The translations under genes were made by a program, and so were the position numbers. From DASXQK01 sp963724385 (GTDB lineage: Bacteria; Pseudomonadota; Alphaproteobacteria; Dongiales; Dongiaceae): a DNA stretch of 64,000 nt. The notes beneath the pieces were generated by a model. The model ran no database searches and had not been told where the DNA came from. It saw nothing but the letters and a program-made list of their open reading frames with translations. Of the stretch, positions 63,818-64,000 are shown piece by piece (position 1 is the stretch's first letter; each line of letters opens with the position of its first letter). Location: the NCBI GenBank assembly GCA_963724385.1, contig CAVRUJ010000001.1, positions 2,046,001-2,110,000 of the forward strand. The letters are read 5' to 3'.

Positions 63818-63920
63818 GAAGCTTCCTTTGCGGGCTCGGTCGCGGGTTCAAAAACCCCGGGCGACCCGCTATAACCAGGGCCGCATTTACCGCCAGGAAC
63901 CCCGGGGAGCGCAAGCGCCG

Positions 63921-64000
63921 ATGGCCACCTTCGACGATCGCGAAAAAGGATTTGAGGGCAAGTTCGCTTATGACCAGGAAGTCGCATTCAAGGCCAAGGC
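63921..64000 (+). CDS. ATPase inhibitor zeta subunit (DUF1476), 5' part only
   Basis: The first 26 residues, MATFDDREKGFEGKFAYDQE and a few more, match the invariant start of the alphaproteobacterial zeta subunit, which inhibits ATP hydrolysis by F1Fo-ATPase. The gene runs off the window (usual length ~105 residues). It is typically found beside purC/purS in this class, as here. Confidence 0.9.
   Translation, partial: MATFDDREKGFEGKFAYDQEVAFKAK

Overview
The window is about 64 kb of GC-rich chromosomal DNA with genes packed on both strands. No tRNA, rRNA, CRISPR array, prophage or insertion-sequence transposase was found by reading. Gene content and order point to an alphaproteobacterium, probably in or near the Rhodospirillales (inference). 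The clues are the purC-purS-purQ-purL-bolA-grxD run, the divergent ATP-synthase zeta-type inhibitor gene, an rpsD product beginning MTKRAESKYKIDRR, and a class II DAHP synthase.

Layout. 1-3.8 kb: 3' end of a succinate-semialdehyde-type dehydrogenase gene, an inverted-repeat element, small unknown proteins and a sulfotransferase. 3.9-5.5 kb (minus): an ArpA/BesD-like 2-oxoglutarate oxygenase, a GYD-domain protein and a small Cys-pair protein. 5.6-9.6 kb: an ABC exporter whose genes overlap, led by a tiny membrane protein, then glutathione reductase. 9.65-12.2 kb: a frameshifted TIM-barrel isomerase and a phosphotransferase, divergent from a cysteine-dioxygenase-like gene. 12.3-17.2 kb: a GT39 glycosyltransferase, class II DAHP synthase, a nicotinate phosphoribosyltransferase and a LysE exporter. 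17.4-21.1 kb (minus): a CHASE4-PAS-GGDEF diguanylate cyclase, a second sulfotransferase and an outer-membrane barrel protein.

21.2-33.3 kb is a one-direction accessory region for glycan or envelope chemistry. It holds an alpha/beta-hydrolase-like protein, a DxD glycosyltransferase, a 1034-residue fusion of three glycosyltransferase domains, and an L,D-transpeptidase-like protein that has lost its catalytic residues. These are followed by a NodU-type carbamoyltransferase, two 59-residue proteins, an SGNH hydrolase with a large unknown C-terminal part, and a phytanoyl-CoA dioxygenase-like enzyme. Overlapping stop/start codons tie several of them together. This is the best candidate for an undescribed system.

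33.5-42.2 kb: a protein with a histone-H1-like tail, a MarR regulator divergent from a ClC chloride channel with an operator inside the channel promoter, superoxide dismutase, NAD synthetase, GltX, CysS and a VOC protein. 42.4-52.4 kb: a complete-looking group 3b-type (NADP-linked) [NiFe] hydrogenase operon (beta, cyclic-nucleotide-domain protein, gamma, delta, alpha, protease, hypA, F, C, D, E). Its HypA lacks the zinc-binding loop and no hypB is present. 52.5-64 kb: citramalate synthase, TrmJ, rpsD with a clear sigma70-type promoter, a DUF1326/DUF2182 pair, a LigB-type dioxygenase, grxD-bolA-purLQSC (minus), an NRDE protein, and the start of the zeta inhibitor gene.
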